Source of the DNA: an uncultured Clostridia bacterium
Lineage (GTDB): Bacteria; Bacillota; Clostridia; Oscillospirales; Oscillospiraceae
Length of the DNA stretch: 8,024 nucleotides
Assembly (NCBI GenBank): GCA_945927915.1
Contig: CAMEMX010000067.1
Location: 1 to 8,024, forward strand
Direction: 5' to 3'
Part shown: in pieces, positions 5,266-8,024 of the stretch
Layout: each line of letters opens with the position of its first letter
How positions within the stretch are numbered: the first letter of the stretch is position 1
Position numbers and translations under genes: made by a program
Notes under the pieces: generated by a model
The model's database searches: none
Told to the model about the DNA's origin: nothing
Seen by the model: only the letters and a program-made list of their open reading frames with translations

Positions 5266-5288
5266 GCCGGCGGCACACCGCCGCCGGC
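5266..5288 (+). terminator. GC-only hairpin after the YtxH-like gene
   Basis: A perfect 9-bp stem, GCCGGCGGC (5266-5274) with GCCGCCGGC (5280-5288), closes a 5-nt loop 8 nt after the stop codon. There is no T run behind it, so it is either a weak terminator or an RNA 3'-end stabiliser. The next transcription start, for clpB, lies about 100 nt further on. Confidence 0.5.
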
Positions 5289-5352
5289 GAGACAAAGGGC
5301 ACACGCAGGGCGGCGTTCACAAATCTTTCAAAAAATTCCCCTTCACGAAGGG

Positions 5353-5380
5353 TTGACAAATGGCAAAAGCGTGGTATGAT
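5353..5380 (+). promoter_or_regulatory. Sigma-A promoter of clpB
   Basis: A perfect -35 TTGACA (5353-5358), a 16-nt spacer and a -10 TATGAT (5375-5380). Transcription should start near 5387, just ahead of the CIRCE operator, so HrcA bound there would block clearance of the promoter. Confidence 0.88.
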
Positions 5381-5393
5381 GTGAAAAAAGAGA

Positions 5394-5420
5394 TTAGCAC
5401 TCTCGTTGCGAGAGTGCTAA
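5394..5420 (+). promoter_or_regulatory. CIRCE operator, binding site of the heat-shock repressor HrcA
   Basis: TTAGCACTC (5394-5402), nine bases, GAGTGCTAA (5412-5420): a perfect match to the CIRCE consensus including spacer length. In Firmicutes HrcA binds this site and represses chaperone operons until heat or misfolded protein titrates GroEL. Its position directly after the clpB start site places clpB in the HrcA regulon. No hrcA is present in the window. Confidence 0.97.
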
Positions 5421-5457
5421 AAGTCAAAAAGGAACTCTTCCGGAAAGGAGAATCATC

Positions 5458-8024
<2,567 letters not shown>

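Overview
This 8-kb window is visibly GC-rich inside genes and AT-rich between them. It carries a spore-coat morphogenesis gene (spoIVA), strong AGGAGG-type ribosome binding sites, sigma-A-like promoters and a perfect CIRCE heat-shock operator. Together these point to a GC-rich, endospore-forming Firmicute. A gut Oscillospiraceae/Ruminococcaceae-type Clostridia is my best guess, but that is inference from gene content and codon use; no rRNA or marker comparison was possible.

Layout: (1) 1-670: a small XRE-type DNA-binding regulator on the minus strand, closed by an intrinsic terminator at the window edge and preceded by a near-consensus promoter. The AT-rich gap behind it (401-673) also holds an orphan plus-strand promoter. 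(2) 674-2128: a membrane-anchored VanY-type D,D-carboxypeptidase (minus) and the biotin transporter subunit bioY (plus) are transcribed divergently from a 111-bp spacer that contains a perfect 10-bp palindrome. (3) 2136-3720: bioY and spoIVA converge on one shared, very strong bidirectional terminator. spoIVA has a plausible sigma-E promoter just upstream. (4) 3721-3950: a repeat- and hairpin-rich spacer with a possible short plus-strand transcript. (5) 3949-4956: a two-domain protein on the minus strand, an N-terminal histidine phosphatase fused to a C-terminal GNAT acetyltransferase. (6) 5042-5288: a 50-residue membrane-anchored YtxH-like protein on the plus strand, with a terminator-like hairpin in its leader and another GC-rich hairpin after its stop. 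(7) 5353-8024: a sigma-A promoter, CIRCE operator and nearly complete clpB, cut by the window edge.

The genes are mostly single transcription units of general chromosomal type: envelope maintenance, vitamin uptake, sporulation and protein quality control. I see no mobile element, CRISPR array, phage gene, tRNA or rRNA, and no clear novel multi-gene system. The items most worth a second look are the phosphatase-GNAT fusion, the leader hairpin before the 50-residue protein, the orphan antisense promoter at 608-636, and the structured spacer at 3750-3950.
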